From contig CAYJHQ010000004.1 in the NCBI GenBank assembly GCA_964369775.1, forward strand, positions 1 to 64,000: a stretch of 64,000 bases of DNA. Reading direction: 5' to 3'. The DNA comes from CAUPWF01 sp964369775. Its GTDB lineage: Bacteria; Bacillota; Clostridia; Lachnospirales; Lachnospiraceae. The translations under genes were made by a program, and so were the position numbers. The notes under the pieces were generated by a model. The model did not search any database, was not told where the DNA came from, and worked only from the letters and a program-made list of their open reading frames with translations. Every line of letters starts with the position of its first letter. Within the stretch, counting starts at the first letter, position 1. Below are positions 53,614-62,800 of this stretch, piece after piece.

Positions 53614-53667
53614 TCAATCCTCCTAAAGATTTATTTTCAAGAACAATATGGAGGATTTTCAGGAAAA

Positions 53668-53680
53668 GGAACTGAGTTCC
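53668..53680. repeat. 13-bp palindrome copy 10
   Basis: GGAACTGAGTTCC, 17 bp upstream of the box at 53645-53650. Confidence 0.95.
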
Positions 53681-53705
53681 CGAGATCAAAGGCCTTTATA
53701 GGGAC

Positions 53706-53731
53706 AAAAAAAAGAGAGCGTGAGCTCTCTC
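53706..53731 (-). terminator. Terminator
   Basis: GAGAGCTCACGCTCTC then T8 on the minus strand. Confidence 0.85.
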
Positions 53732-54774
53732 TAGTTAAAACATTCTAGTGCGTCAAAGTGAATTTCTTTTAGTGAGTCCTTTCCATTTTGATAAATCTCG
53801 ATTATGCCAATGTCCGATTTGTCGTAGCTCATACAAGCGCCTTCAACTCTATCTTTTATCTGCTTTTCAAAGTAATCAATTACTGCATTAATTTTTTCCG
53901 TTGTATCGCAATGAATAGCAACGTTCATGATGGATGCCTCTGTGAGTGCTGACCCATACATGTGCTCATCCAATATTTGAATTGTAATGAATGCAGACTC
54001 TCCATCCTTTTCAACTGCATATGCTCGAGAGATGCTATCAAGAATCACTCCCTGATTATTCGCAAACCCGTCAAGAAAGATGGGGGCCGTATTCCCTTTT
54101 GGTCTGTTGTATCCCAAGGCGCCTATCGCAGAAACCACATCTAATGCCAACATGGAACTCAGTTCCAAAAGTCGCAAATTTGTGATTGCGCATACTTTCA
54201 TCCCATGCTCATCTCCTATTTGTATATAAGCCTTAACATGGTAGTCTTTTCTTAACACTCGCTCAACTTTACCTACCCTTAGAACAGCTGTTGGTGATGT
54301 ATCGCGAAGCAATTTGTTATACTTTGTCTGCAAGTCCACGAAGGCTGACTGCATTTGCACAATTTGTTTTGGTGTATAGCCTGTTGCTTGATACTCCTTG
54401 AGCAAATCAAGGGATTCCCCTCTCGATAGAGCTAATTTAAGCTCCGTTTTTTGAGACTGCGTAAGCTCAACCTCTATATCATAATCATCTCCATACACAT
54501 CTCCATTATGATATGTGATGAACATTACAGCATCCTCTCCCTCATAAGAGGCAAATAAACTAATATGATCACCAGACTCATTCGTGCTCAATCCAAATAC
54601 CTCATCTGGATTAAAATTTACTGATATTTGCCATACAGTTGCAAGGTCAAGCTCTTCTGGGTCATGTATAAGTAATGACGTAACACTAAGTGAATCAATC
54701 ATTCTTACAGATCTCACCTTTCTTTCAAAAATACTTTCTCGACTACACTTTTTTAAATGTTCTTTTGTTTTCAT
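53731..54774 (-). CDS. Unknown protein (347 aa)
   Basis: Soluble, acidic. Long N-terminal beta-rich half and a C-terminal half with 'GALGYNRPKGNTAPIFLDGF'. No family recognised. Contains a palindrome in frame (ELSS, 54154). Box 54809-54814. Confidence 0.7.
   Translation of the reverse strand: MKTKEHLKKCSRESIFERKVRSVRMIDSLSVTSLLIHDPEELDLATVWQISVNFNPDEVFGLSTNESGDHISLFASYEGEDAVMFITYHNGDVYGDDYDIEVELTQSQKTELKLALSRGESLDLLKEYQATGYTPKQIVQMQSAFVDLQTKYNKLLRDTSPTAVLRVGKVERVLRKDYHVKAYIQIGDEHGMKVCAITNLRLLELSSMLALDVVSAIGALGYNRPKGNTAPIFLDGFANNQGVILDSISRAYAVEKDGESAFITIQILDEHMYGSALTEASIMNVAIHCDTTEKINAVIDYFEKQIKDRVEGACMSYDKSDIGIIEIYQNGKDSLKEIHFDALECFN
54154..54166. repeat. 13-bp palindrome copy 11 (inside the 347-aa CDS)
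   Basis: GGAACTCAGTTCC; encodes Glu-Leu-Ser-Ser in the sequence LLELSSML. Confidence 0.95.
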
Positions 54775-54826
54775 TCTTTCTTCCTCCTAAGATTTTTTAT
54801 TCACTAAAAATATGACAAATAGCCCC

Positions 54827-54854
54827 CAAAAAAAAGAAGAGGTTTCCCTCTTCT
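54827..54854 (-). terminator. Terminator
   Basis: GAAGAGG / CCTCTTC stem then T7 on the minus strand. Confidence 0.8.
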
Positions 54855-55191
54855 ATGCGTATCTTATGAGCGCCACCTTTAGCACCCCAACTGCCAATAG
54901 GCAAGCGCTAAAAATCGCAATTGTTTGTATAAAGAGAACCGCAACGTCATCAACCTTGTGCGCCGCTGGATCAACAAAGAACGCTAATTGAATCATCACC
55001 ATTGCAACAATGATCACCGCAATTGCAAATACAATTCCAAGCAACCCCATTGCAATTTTTGCATCCTCTTTCTTTTGCTCTAGTAACACCCACCATAAAG
55101 CAAACATCACAGCCACAAGCAATGCAATAGCCACTCCTATATTATCCACGACCTCTGTTAGCGCCGCTCCATTATCTACAAATATTCTCAT
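54853..55191 (-). CDS. Small three-helix membrane protein (112 aa)
   Basis: Helices at about 18-36, 45-70 and 82-108. No family recognised. Box 55227-55232, palindrome-bearing terminator of the EAL gene upstream. Confidence 0.65.
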   Translation of the reverse strand: MRIFVDNGAALTEVVDNIGVAIALLVAVMFALWWVLLEQKKEDAKIAMGLLGIVFAIAVIIVAMVMIQLAFFVDPAAHKVDDVAVLFIQTIAIFSACLLAVGVLKVALIRYA

Positions 55192-55251
55192 ATCTTGTTC
55201 CTCCTAAAATTTATTTTATCGAAAACAATATGTAGGTTTTCTCAAAGAAAA

Positions 55252-55277
55252 AAAACGGAACTCAGTTCCGCTTTCTA
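55252..55277 (-). terminator. EAL-gene terminator formed by a palindrome
   Basis: GCGGAAC-TGA-GTTCCGT followed by T7; the hairpin is copy 12 of the 13-bp palindrome itself. Confidence 0.75.
55257..55269. repeat. 13-bp palindrome copy 12
   Basis: GGAACTCAGTTCC; both terminator stem and 24 bp upstream of the next gene's box at 55227-55232. Confidence 0.95.
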
Positions 55278-56672
55278 CTATTCTTTGCAGCACGATATTT
55301 CAGAGTTTCTCAAAAGCTCTTTCATATCTCCAGCATTTACAGGTTTTGAAAAACAATAACCCTGTGCAGTGTCGCATCCTAATTGCTGTAGCAGCGAGAC
55401 GTGATCATAAGTCTCGACGCCCTCACAAACAACCTTAAAACCTAATCCTTTCGCCATGCGAACTACATTATCAATGATAATAACCCCATCACGCACCTCT
55501 TTTTCTGTTGATCCGCTTAAAAACTTCTTATCTAGTTTCAAGGTATCAACGTCAAATTGCGTTAGCCGATTCAGCGAAGAATACTCTGCGCCAAAATCAT
55601 CAATTGCGATTCCAAACCCCATCTCTTTTAAAACACGGATTTTTTCATTGACGCCCACGCCTTCTTGCAAAGCCCCCTCGGTTAGCTCTAGCTCAATACG
55701 CGATGGTGAGACAAAGTAGCGATATGTTATATCTCTAACCCTTGTCACGAAATCATCATCTAGTAGTGTTGCTGATGATATATTAGTAGATATCACTGGT
55801 ATATGAAAAGTTTTGAAGTTTTTGCTGATAAACTTGCATACTTCTTCAAAGACGTACAAATCTAAATCGACAATATAATTCGTTTTCTCAAAAACAGGAA
55901 TAAACATGTCTGGATAAAGCATTTGGCTTCCATCCTTGGGAATCCAACGAACCAAGGCTTCAATTCCGCACATTTTCAATGTAATCAAATCTATTTTAGG
56001 TTGATACCACGCCTCAAACTCATTATCCTCAAATCCTTTTTTGGCTCGAAATATCACCTCTTCGGCTAAATCTGTCGCTGCTCTCATCGCCTCGTCAAAT
56101 TCATACAGCGTGATTTTGCAAACCTCGGCACCTTTTTCTTTGGCGAGATCTGCATTTTCCATAGCATCTGCAACATCTACTCCCTTTTCTATCTCACAAG
56201 CACCGACTGAAAAGCTAAAATCAAAAGACTCATCTAGCACCTTTCGCAGGCGAGGAATTATTTTCTCCAACTCCACCTTCATATCTACTTTTCGCTTTTT
56301 GCTATTTAAAACATAAAATCGCTCACCAGTAGCCTTTGCAATAAGAGCCTTTGTTGATCCAAAAATCTCCGAAAGACCATTAGCCGTCTCAATAACTACT
56401 ACATCGCCCTTCTCCTCTCCATATCTCTTTACAATCGCCCTCATGCGATCAATATCAATAGAGAGCAGTTCGTACTCCCCCTCGCCCGCTGAATTGATTT
56501 TTCTTTCCACAAGCTCCTTAAAGTACCCTGTCGAGATTAGCCCTGTAATCGCATCCCTCTGCATAATACTCAACTCATCCTCTTTTAATCGACCTTTTCG
56601 TTTTCGATATGCATACCATGCACACAGCACCAATATAAGCGCCACAACCAATAAATAATACATCCAACACAC
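55278..56672 (-). CDS. Membrane EAL c-di-GMP phosphodiesterase with degenerate GGDEF
   Basis: 464 aa. One N-terminal helix (about 3-19), a degenerate GGDEF (ATGERFYVL replaces GGDEF) and an intact EAL domain (GIEALVRW, ELTEGALQ, IDDFGAEYSSL, VCEGVETYDHV). It should hydrolyse c-di-GMP, the degenerate cyclase perhaps sensing GTP. Box 56696-56701. Element-borne c-di-GMP hydrolysis suggests host-behaviour modulation (motility versus adhesion); inference. Confidence 0.93.
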   Translation of the reverse strand: MCWMYYLLVVALILVLCAWYAYRKRKGRLKEDELSIMQRDAITGLISTGYFKELVERKINSAGEGEYELLSIDIDRMRAIVKRYGEEKGDVVVIETANGLSEIFGSTKALIAKATGERFYVLNSKKRKVDMKVELEKIIPRLRKVLDESFDFSFSVGACEIEKGVDVADAMENADLAKEKGAEVCKITLYEFDEAMRAATDLAEEVIFRAKKGFEDNEFEAWYQPKIDLITLKMCGIEALVRWIPKDGSQMLYPDMFIPVFEKTNYIVDLDLYVFEEVCKFISKNFKTFHIPVISTNISSATLLDDDFVTRVRDITYRYFVSPSRIELELTEGALQEGVGVNEKIRVLKEMGFGIAIDDFGAEYSSLNRLTQFDVDTLKLDKKFLSGSTEKEVRDGVIIIDNVVRMAKGLGFKVVCEGVETYDHVSLLQQLGCDTAQGYCFSKPVNAGDMKELLRNSEISCCKE

Positions 56673-56716
56673 TCTCTTTCCTCTTTTTCACTATTAATAT
56701 GCAAAACTAGAGATGG

Positions 56717-56751
56717 TCAAAAAAAAGAGACGAAGCTTTCGCCTCGTCTAG
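56717..56751 (-). terminator. Terminator
   Basis: AGACGAGGC / GCTTCGTCTC stem then T7 on the minus strand. Confidence 0.75.
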
Positions 56752-56753
56752 TT

Positions 56754-57704
56754 CTATGAAACCTTTTGCTCTTCCTCGTCAAAGTCAAATAACCTCTGAA
56801 TCGGAACGTATTGTTCGATTACTGGCAACACTTCCTTCACCGCTTTATACGCAGCTGTAAACACTGATGGAGTCTTTAAATCCTTATTCATCCCCTTCCA
56901 CGCACTATAATGATCTTTGAAGTGTATTTTTCTTGTCTCAATCACGTCAACGCCAAGTGCGTAAGTTAGAATAATTCCAAAGATGTCCGCCTCCGACTCT
57001 TTTTTGTACAGATTTTGCTCCATCCTATGATTCATCACAGCATGACCAATCTCATGAGTAAGAGTAGAGACGCAAGACGCTCCTTTGTACAGCTTATTTA
57101 CTGACAACTCCTTTGTGTAGTTATTGCAAGTGCCCCGAAGCCCAAATCCGTGATCCGACTCGGTATCTGTGTCATAACCTAATTCCTCCGACACATACTC
57201 AATCAATCCCTCGATAATAGGTGTAATGCGATCATCATCCTCTCCTAAAAAGAATGCTTGTGGGTAGCTCTCTCTCGGATAGTTGGTTTGACTGATATCA
57301 AATACATTGCCCGTTTTGAAAGCCATCACAGATGTTGTATTCAGTTCTCCATCCTTAGCTCTTTGGCGCTCTTCCTTTGTAGCCGTGCTATATGGTTTCT
57401 TCTCTCCATCTACATCAATAACCATAAATGGAGCTGGAACAAGGATCTTAATACCTTTCTCTCCCTTGTTTACTGAATAGCCCTTTTCTTTCCAAAAATT
57501 AAATGAGCCCACACATCGCGCACCTCTACACTGCGATTCAATAAGTTCGAAGTTTCTATCGCTATAGCTATCACAAAACATACTGATAAACTTCAAGCGC
57601 TCTATGCTGTTTTCCAAATCTTCTTCAAACACCTCGCATTGCTTCACAAGCTGCTTCACAGCATCTTTTCTCGCCTCGTAATCCACTTTCTTTTTTGATT
57701 TCAT
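56754..57704 (-). CDS. ardC-like: ArdC-like antirestriction/ssDNA-binding metallopeptidase
   Basis: 316 aa. N-terminal ArdC ssDNA-binding domain (CRGARCVGSFNFWKEKGYSVNKGEKG, residues about 60-90) and C-terminal zincin with HEIGHAVMNH and a later Glu (ESEADIFG). Such proteins are carried by conjugative elements and plasmids to protect incoming DNA. Full element module with box 57737-57742. Consistent with a mobile element that meets restriction on entry. Confidence 0.88.
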   Translation of the reverse strand: MKSKKKVDYEARKDAVKQLVKQCEVFEEDLENSIERLKFISMFCDSYSDRNFELIESQCRGARCVGSFNFWKEKGYSVNKGEKGIKILVPAPFMVIDVDGEKKPYSTATKEERQRAKDGELNTTSVMAFKTGNVFDISQTNYPRESYPQAFFLGEDDDRITPIIEGLIEYVSEELGYDTDTESDHGFGLRGTCNNYTKELSVNKLYKGASCVSTLTHEIGHAVMNHRMEQNLYKKESEADIFGIILTYALGVDVIETRKIHFKDHYSAWKGMNKDLKTPSVFTAAYKAVKEVLPVIEQYVPIQRLFDFDEEEQKVS

Positions 57705-57754
57705 CTTTCTTCCTCCTAAAATTTATTTTCAGTGGTAATATGAAAAATTGGTAA

Positions 57755-57780
57755 AAAAAGAGAGCTTACGCGCTCTCTCT
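57755..57780 (-). terminator. Terminator
   Basis: GAGAGC / GCTCTC stem then T7 on the minus strand. Confidence 0.85.
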
Positions 57781-57783
57781 TCA

Positions 57784-58062
57784 TCATGCTAGCTTAGGGC
57801 AAGCTCCAAGACCACCAACTGTTTTTGGCAATCTCCTAAAAGCATCTTTGTGAACACAAAGAATCGCGTACTCACATTTCCAGCATTCGCAAGCCTGGTC
57901 CTCATTCTTGTATTCGTGCTCATGATAACCCAGAAGTGCACCTGTACGTCTATACAGCTCACTTCTTAAAGCTTCTGAGTCTACGCCCACCATCCTTCCT
58001 TCGGATAAATGCCACAATTTGTTTTTAATTTCGTTTACACTCATTTCGCTAACATCTTTCAT
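57784..58062 (-). CDS. Small CXXC protein (92 aa)
   Basis: C-terminal CECWKCEYAILC...CP cluster suggests Zn or Fe-S binding. MKDVSEMSVNEIK start with AGGAGGTG. Box 58097-58102. Function unknown. Confidence 0.65.
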   Translation of the reverse strand: MKDVSEMSVNEIKNKLWHLSEGRMVGVDSEALRSELYRRTGALLGYHEHEYKNEDQACECWKCEYAILCVHKDAFRRLPKTVGGLGACPKLA

Positions 58063-58158
58063 CTTTTACACCTCCTGAAATTTCACCTTCAAAATCAATA
58101 TGGCGGATATTACGAAACAAAGAAGCGGAGTTGAACTCCACCCCTAATCATATATCAA

Positions 58159-58195
58159 AAAAAAAGACAGAGCTTTTGCTCCATCTTTCAAAAAT
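58159..58195 (-). terminator. Terminator
   Basis: AGATGGAGC / GCTCTGTCT stem then T9 on the minus strand; about 90 nt past the stop of the 208-aa gene. Confidence 0.75.
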
Positions 58196-58216
58196 AAATT
58201 AACCATCTCGTGATAC

Positions 58217-58229
58217 GGAACTGAGTTCC
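58217..58229. repeat. 13-bp palindrome copy 13
   Basis: CGGAACTGAGTTCCG (15-bp perfect palindrome); 114 bp upstream of the nearest box. Confidence 0.95.
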
Positions 58230-58277
58230 GAACATCTCACAAACCAATGACTTTAGGTTATTTTCATCCACTAAGTA

Positions 58278-58904
58278 CTACATCGCCAACTTTCGACAAA
58301 TAATGCCATCTTTTACGTAAAAGGTTGCAAGCTCCTCTTTTTGAGCTCGCAAGACAAAGCTTCCGTCTCCTTCACACTCAAAGCATTCCTCGCTCAAGAA
58401 ATTTTCTGCATCACCCACCTCTACGCCTACTAAAAAGTTCTGCAAAAGATAGTCTGGCATTGCTATAAGCGCATCTTCGTCTATAAGCAACTCTCCTCTT
58501 TCTAGCTCGGCAAACGTTCCAGTTGAGTGCATTGCCGCAGCCACACCCTCGTAGCATTCATGATGAGAGCAAGCATCTGCCTCAACATCGCCACAGACAT
58601 TGCAGTTATACAGGCAATAACAGCAGCGGCATGATTGCAAGATCTGCGCCTTCTCTTCAAATGTCATTGCTCTAAATTCAGCCACTTTCTCTGTAGGCAC
58701 CGCATCACTTGTAGTTAAATCCACAGGTGTTGGCATTTTATTAAGCTCTGACGCATCTTTATTCTTCCAATCTAAAATAGCCTTATAATCTGTTTCTTCA
58801 TGTGTGTTATCAGATATAGAGTAAGCACCATCCTCTTCTGGCATATCAATTAACCCTGCCAACGTCTCTAAATTGATTTCATTCATTTTTTCACTAATTT
58901 TCAT
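58278..58904 (-). CDS. Cys-rich Zn-binding protein (208 aa)
   Basis: From MKISEKMNEINLETL; a longer start would read through a palindrome. Cys-rich core CRCCYCLYNCNVCGDVEADACSHHEC in the middle implies a structural metal site. C-terminal half acidic. No family recognised. Palindrome 58962 and box 58939-58944 upstream. Confidence 0.7.
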   Translation of the reverse strand: MKISEKMNEINLETLAGLIDMPEEDGAYSISDNTHEETDYKAILDWKNKDASELNKMPTPVDLTTSDAVPTEKVAEFRAMTFEEKAQILQSCRCCYCLYNCNVCGDVEADACSHHECYEGVAAAMHSTGTFAELERGELLIDEDALIAMPDYLLQNFLVGVEVGDAENFLSEECFECEGDGSFVLRAQKEELATFYVKDGIICRKLAM

Positions 58905-58961
58905 ATTTTTCTTCCTCCTAAAATTTATTTTCAAGGAGAATATGTCAGGTTTTAGAAGATT

Positions 58962-58974
58962 GGAACTCAGTTCC
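58962..58974. repeat. 13-bp palindrome copy 14
   Basis: GGAACTCAGTTCC, 17 bp upstream of the box at 58939-58944. Confidence 0.95.
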
Positions 58975-58975
58975 A

Positions 58976-59008
58976 AAAAAAGAGAGGTGGCTTATACACC
59001 AACTCTCT
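58976..59008 (-). terminator. Terminator
   Basis: GAGAGTTGG / CCACCTCTC stem then T7 on the minus strand; it covers the end of the 95-aa gene. Confidence 0.75.
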
Positions 59009-59279
59009 CTCTTTCTTCCACCTCAGCTACGAAATCAACCATTTCTTTGACTGCATCGTTCATTTCCGCTATCTCATCAACGCTCAACTGAATATTAAAA
59101 TCAAATTGTAGCGTGCCTTGACCTTGATACACCACATCAGGCGTTATATGAGGTTTCTTTTTACTAGTGAATTTGTAATCAATAAAATCCTCTCCAGCAA
59201 ATTTTTTGCAGATGTGACTCTCTGTTTCAAAAGTCGTTGTCGTAAACCCTAACGGATTCGTTCTTTTTGTGATATTCAT
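58992..59279 (-). CDS. Unknown protein (95 aa)
   Basis: Starts MNITKRTNPLGFTTTTFE; no family recognised. It has no box of its own; it begins 3 nt after the 140-aa gene's stop, within whose end its GGAGGG site lies, so the two form an operon. Confidence 0.65.
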   Translation of the reverse strand: MNITKRTNPLGFTTTTFETESHICKKFAGEDFIDYKFTSKKKPHITPDVVYQGQGTLQFDFNIQLSVDEIAEMNDAVKEMVDFVAEVEERERVGV

Positions 59280-59281
59280 TA

Positions 59282-59704
59282 CTACAGCCCTCCAGCCTTT
59301 TTAAAATTGATAGGTCTAGCACCTTCTCTGTTTTCAAACAAGTCTTCCACTACGAGAAAGCAAAAATCAGCAACTTCATAGCGATTCTCAACGTCTCCCT
59401 TGAATGGCGCACTCATTTCAAACATGGCCGCATAGCGATTAATTACCCTCGCTCCAACAATAGCCGCCTCGTGAGCACTTCTTCTCTTTGAGTCCAAATT
59501 CATAATCTTCTCTCTTAGATCTTCTCCCTCACAAGTTGCTCGTAAGAAGGGTATTCTTACCTCCATACGGTTCACTGCAACCACATAATTGATACAATTA
59601 TTGAAGCTGCGCTCTAATAATTCTAGTATATCACTTTTATCCTCTTCTGTAAAATTCCCACCTTGCACATTCACAATTAATTCTTTGATTATTTCCTTCA
59701 TCAT
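59282..59704 (-). CDS. Unknown protein (140 aa)
   Basis: Helical, acidic protein starting MMKEIIKELIVNVQGG. No family recognised. First gene of a two-gene operon; palindrome 59769 and box 59739-59744 upstream, AGGAGGAATG site. Confidence 0.65.
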   Translation of the reverse strand: MMKEIIKELIVNVQGGNFTEEDKSDILELLERSFNNCINYVVAVNRMEVRIPFLRATCEGEDLREKIMNLDSKRRSAHEAAIVGARVINRYAAMFEMSAPFKGDVENRYEVADFCFLVVEDLFENREGARPINFKKAGGL

Positions 59705-59768
59705 TTTTCCATTCCTCCTAATTTTTCTTTTCGGAGGTAATATGGGAAAACAGTGAAAAGAAAATCTC

Positions 59769-59781
59769 GGAACTCAGTTCC
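59769..59781. repeat. 13-bp palindrome copy 15
   Basis: GGAACTCAGTTCC, 24 bp upstream of the box at 59739-59744. Confidence 0.95.
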
Positions 59782-59808
59782 AAAACACAAAGTTCTTACA
59801 GGGACAGA

Positions 59809-59834
59809 AAAAGAGAGCTTTCGCTCTCCTTTTT
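59809..59834 (-). terminator. Terminator
   Basis: GGAGAGCGAAAGCTCTC then T5 on the minus strand. Confidence 0.8.
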
Positions 59835-59836
59835 GG

Positions 59837-62800
59837 TTAAACCCTCTTTATCTTCAAAATAAATCCTGCGACAAATAATAATAAGGTCATTATTGCAATG
59901 TATAAGTAAATAGGGCTTGAATCACTTGTTTGCAATGCTTCAATCATGCCTGCCTCTTCTACTGATTCATCTTTGACATCCTCTTCTGTTGAATCCTCTG
60001 TTGAGTTCTCGCCAGCATCCCCGTCAGGTATTTCTCCCTCTGGTGCTGTTGGAACCTCATCTGTCTCTTCGCCTGTCTCTTCATCCGGTACCTCTCCCTC
60101 TGGACCTGTCGGCGCTTCTACCTCTGGAATATCTCCTACCTGATGCTCATTATCTCCAAGCTCTGGTAGCGTTGGATCCCCCTCATTTGGCTCTTCTGGA
60201 TCTGTCGGCTCTGTCGGAATCTCACCTACTTGATGCTCGTTGTCTCCCATCTCTGGCAATGTTGCCTCATCATAGAATGAAACAACTGCAGTAGCTTCTG
60301 CTAAAAGATCTACGTCTGAATTGATTGGATCTTTCGCTACAACAGCAGCAACACTTTCGTAAATGCCTGTTTCTAACTGTGTGTACTCGTAAGTAATTGT
60401 TACAACCTCACCCCCCAAAAGCCCTTTAGTTAAGACAAGGCTTTCATTCAATTCAAACTCCACTATCTCGCCTGTTGACGATGTAAGCTTTAAGTTCTTG
60501 GCTATTGCAAATGTCGCACCTGACACCATTACAGAATTAAGAGCTCTCGGACTCTTGTTTTCAATTGCGATTGTGTATTTTACAACACCTCCAACCTTCA
60601 TTTCTGCCACATCACTAGTCATTGTCATATCAACCCTTGATGCCTCTAGTGAATGGAATACAACCGTTGTCTCTGCTGAATCTGTCAGCTCCTTACTTGG
60701 AATATATGGGTTTTTCGCTGTAACAGTCGCCGCTGTAGTTACTGCTTGAGGCGTCTTGCTTGTTGCGTCAAACGAAATTAACGCCTTAGCCCCCGCTTTA
60801 ATCTCCTGCTCTATTACGACTGTGCTTCCGTTTAATGTGAACGCAACCTCTTCCCCATCTACTAAAACTTTTAGATTTGTTGCCGTTTTAAATAAATCAT
60901 CTAAAACCTCTACACCTTCTAATGCTACATCGTTTGGATTTTCAACTATCGTCTGATACTCCACAATTTCATTCACAGTGGCTTCTGTCTTATTTGAACT
61001 CTTCTTAATTTCAATAATTGGCTCATCAACAAAGTTTATTGTTGCTTTTCCATTCGCTTTTGCGCTTACTGTTCCAAATTTGGCAGCAACATCCACTGTA
61101 TTTTCGTAAGACCCTGCTGTATCTTGAGTATAGTCATAAGTGATTGTAACCCTCTTTTCAATATCAGTTAGACTCATATTCTCTCCATCCAATGAATAAT
61201 TTGCACCATTAACAACAATGTTTGTCGCTTTTATGAATGCTTGATCTGACACAGTCATGGAGTGAGCATTGAATAAATTTTCATCCAAAATCTCAATCTC
61301 AAATGTTGCATTTTCTCCCACTAACACTGTCTCTTGTTTTGCAATCTTTGATACAGCAATTACAGGATCCACAAATGCTACGCGAGTGCTCGCTTCATCA
61401 GAAAGCATAATCCCATCAACTGTAGGGTGTGGCGCCTCTACTTTAACAGCATTTACAAACTCTCCTGCTTCGGATTGTTCGTGGTCATAATTGATTGTAA
61501 CAACCTCTCTCGCTAAAAGACTATCTAGCGTAAGATTACCCTCAGTATCTGTTGAAAATGGAACGATGCCTCGCTCTGTTGAGTTTAACGACACCCCATC
61601 TAATTTAAAAGGAATTGTGTCGTCTACAAAAACGCTAGAAATCTCAACATCGCTATGATTCTCAACTGTTACTGTATATCCAACAGGCGAACCACTCATT
61701 GCTTCCTTCACACTTGCCTCTTTATCCACCGTGATTGCGATATCATCATGAAATATAGTTGTAACATCGCCCATTTCAATCAGTGTTAAGCTGTCATTAT
61801 TTGGATCTAACACCTCTGCTTGTGTTGCACTCACAAACTCTCCTGCCTTATCGTGTGCGTATTTGTAAGTGATCACTGCCGCTTCTCCCATCAAGATTGA
61901 AGGTATTGTAAAAGCATTCCCTTCTACTGTAACATCTATCTCTTCCCCATTCACTAACACGACCATATCAGCCGCATTTGGAAAAGCCTTGTCTGTAACT
62001 AAAACATCTGCTAAGTCAAACCCGCCATCATTTGTTATCGTTACTGTATATGACGCCTCATCGCCAAGCATGTATGCATCTTTTTCTGCCGTCTTTTTCA
62101 CTGTAAATGATGCTGGCTTTACAAATTCTACATCTACCGAATCTGTTCCTGCCAATTCACTGCCTTTTACAAGTGGATTTGTAGCCGCTACGCTAGCAGT
62201 GTTGGTAAATACACCTAAATCTTTTTGCGTGTATTTGTAAGTAACTGTAGCGTACCCACTTGCCTCTATAGGTTCATGGAGTGTGATTGTATCGTGAATT
62301 ACTGATGAATGCCATCCACCACACGCAAAAACGCCTGCCATTACTTGCTCTCTAATATGCTCCTCTGCAAAGCCAGTAATATCAGCTCCGCATCCATTAC
62401 AAAGCTGCACATTTCTACCTCTTTTGTGAGTGATGTACTCGCCCTCTGCATCTTCAACAACTGCTGTAATATCAGCACTAGCTAAAACAGGATCAGAAAT
62501 CACCACTTCGTCAATATCAGTAGCGCTCTCATTCGTTACTTTTATTGTATAAGTAACATCACTTCCCGCAGGCAAAGACTCTTTATTAGATGTCTTTTGA
62601 ACTGTCATTATCGCATCTGGCAAAACAGTCACTCTAGCCTCAGAGTCTTCCATCAACGGCTCGTGCTTATCTAAGTATGTAGCGGAAACCTCAATCGTAT
62701 TTGCTATAACGCTTGTCACTTCAGCATCGCTTGGGATTGTGTAATCATAATTGATTGTAATTACATCACCAGGATTGACAACCTCTGTAATTACAAGGTC

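Noticed and set aside
37640..59781. LexA (SOS) boxes
   Set aside because: Firmicute LexA sites have GAAC-N4-GTTC; these have three central bases and a fixed 13-bp form. A relative of LexA as the binder cannot be excluded.
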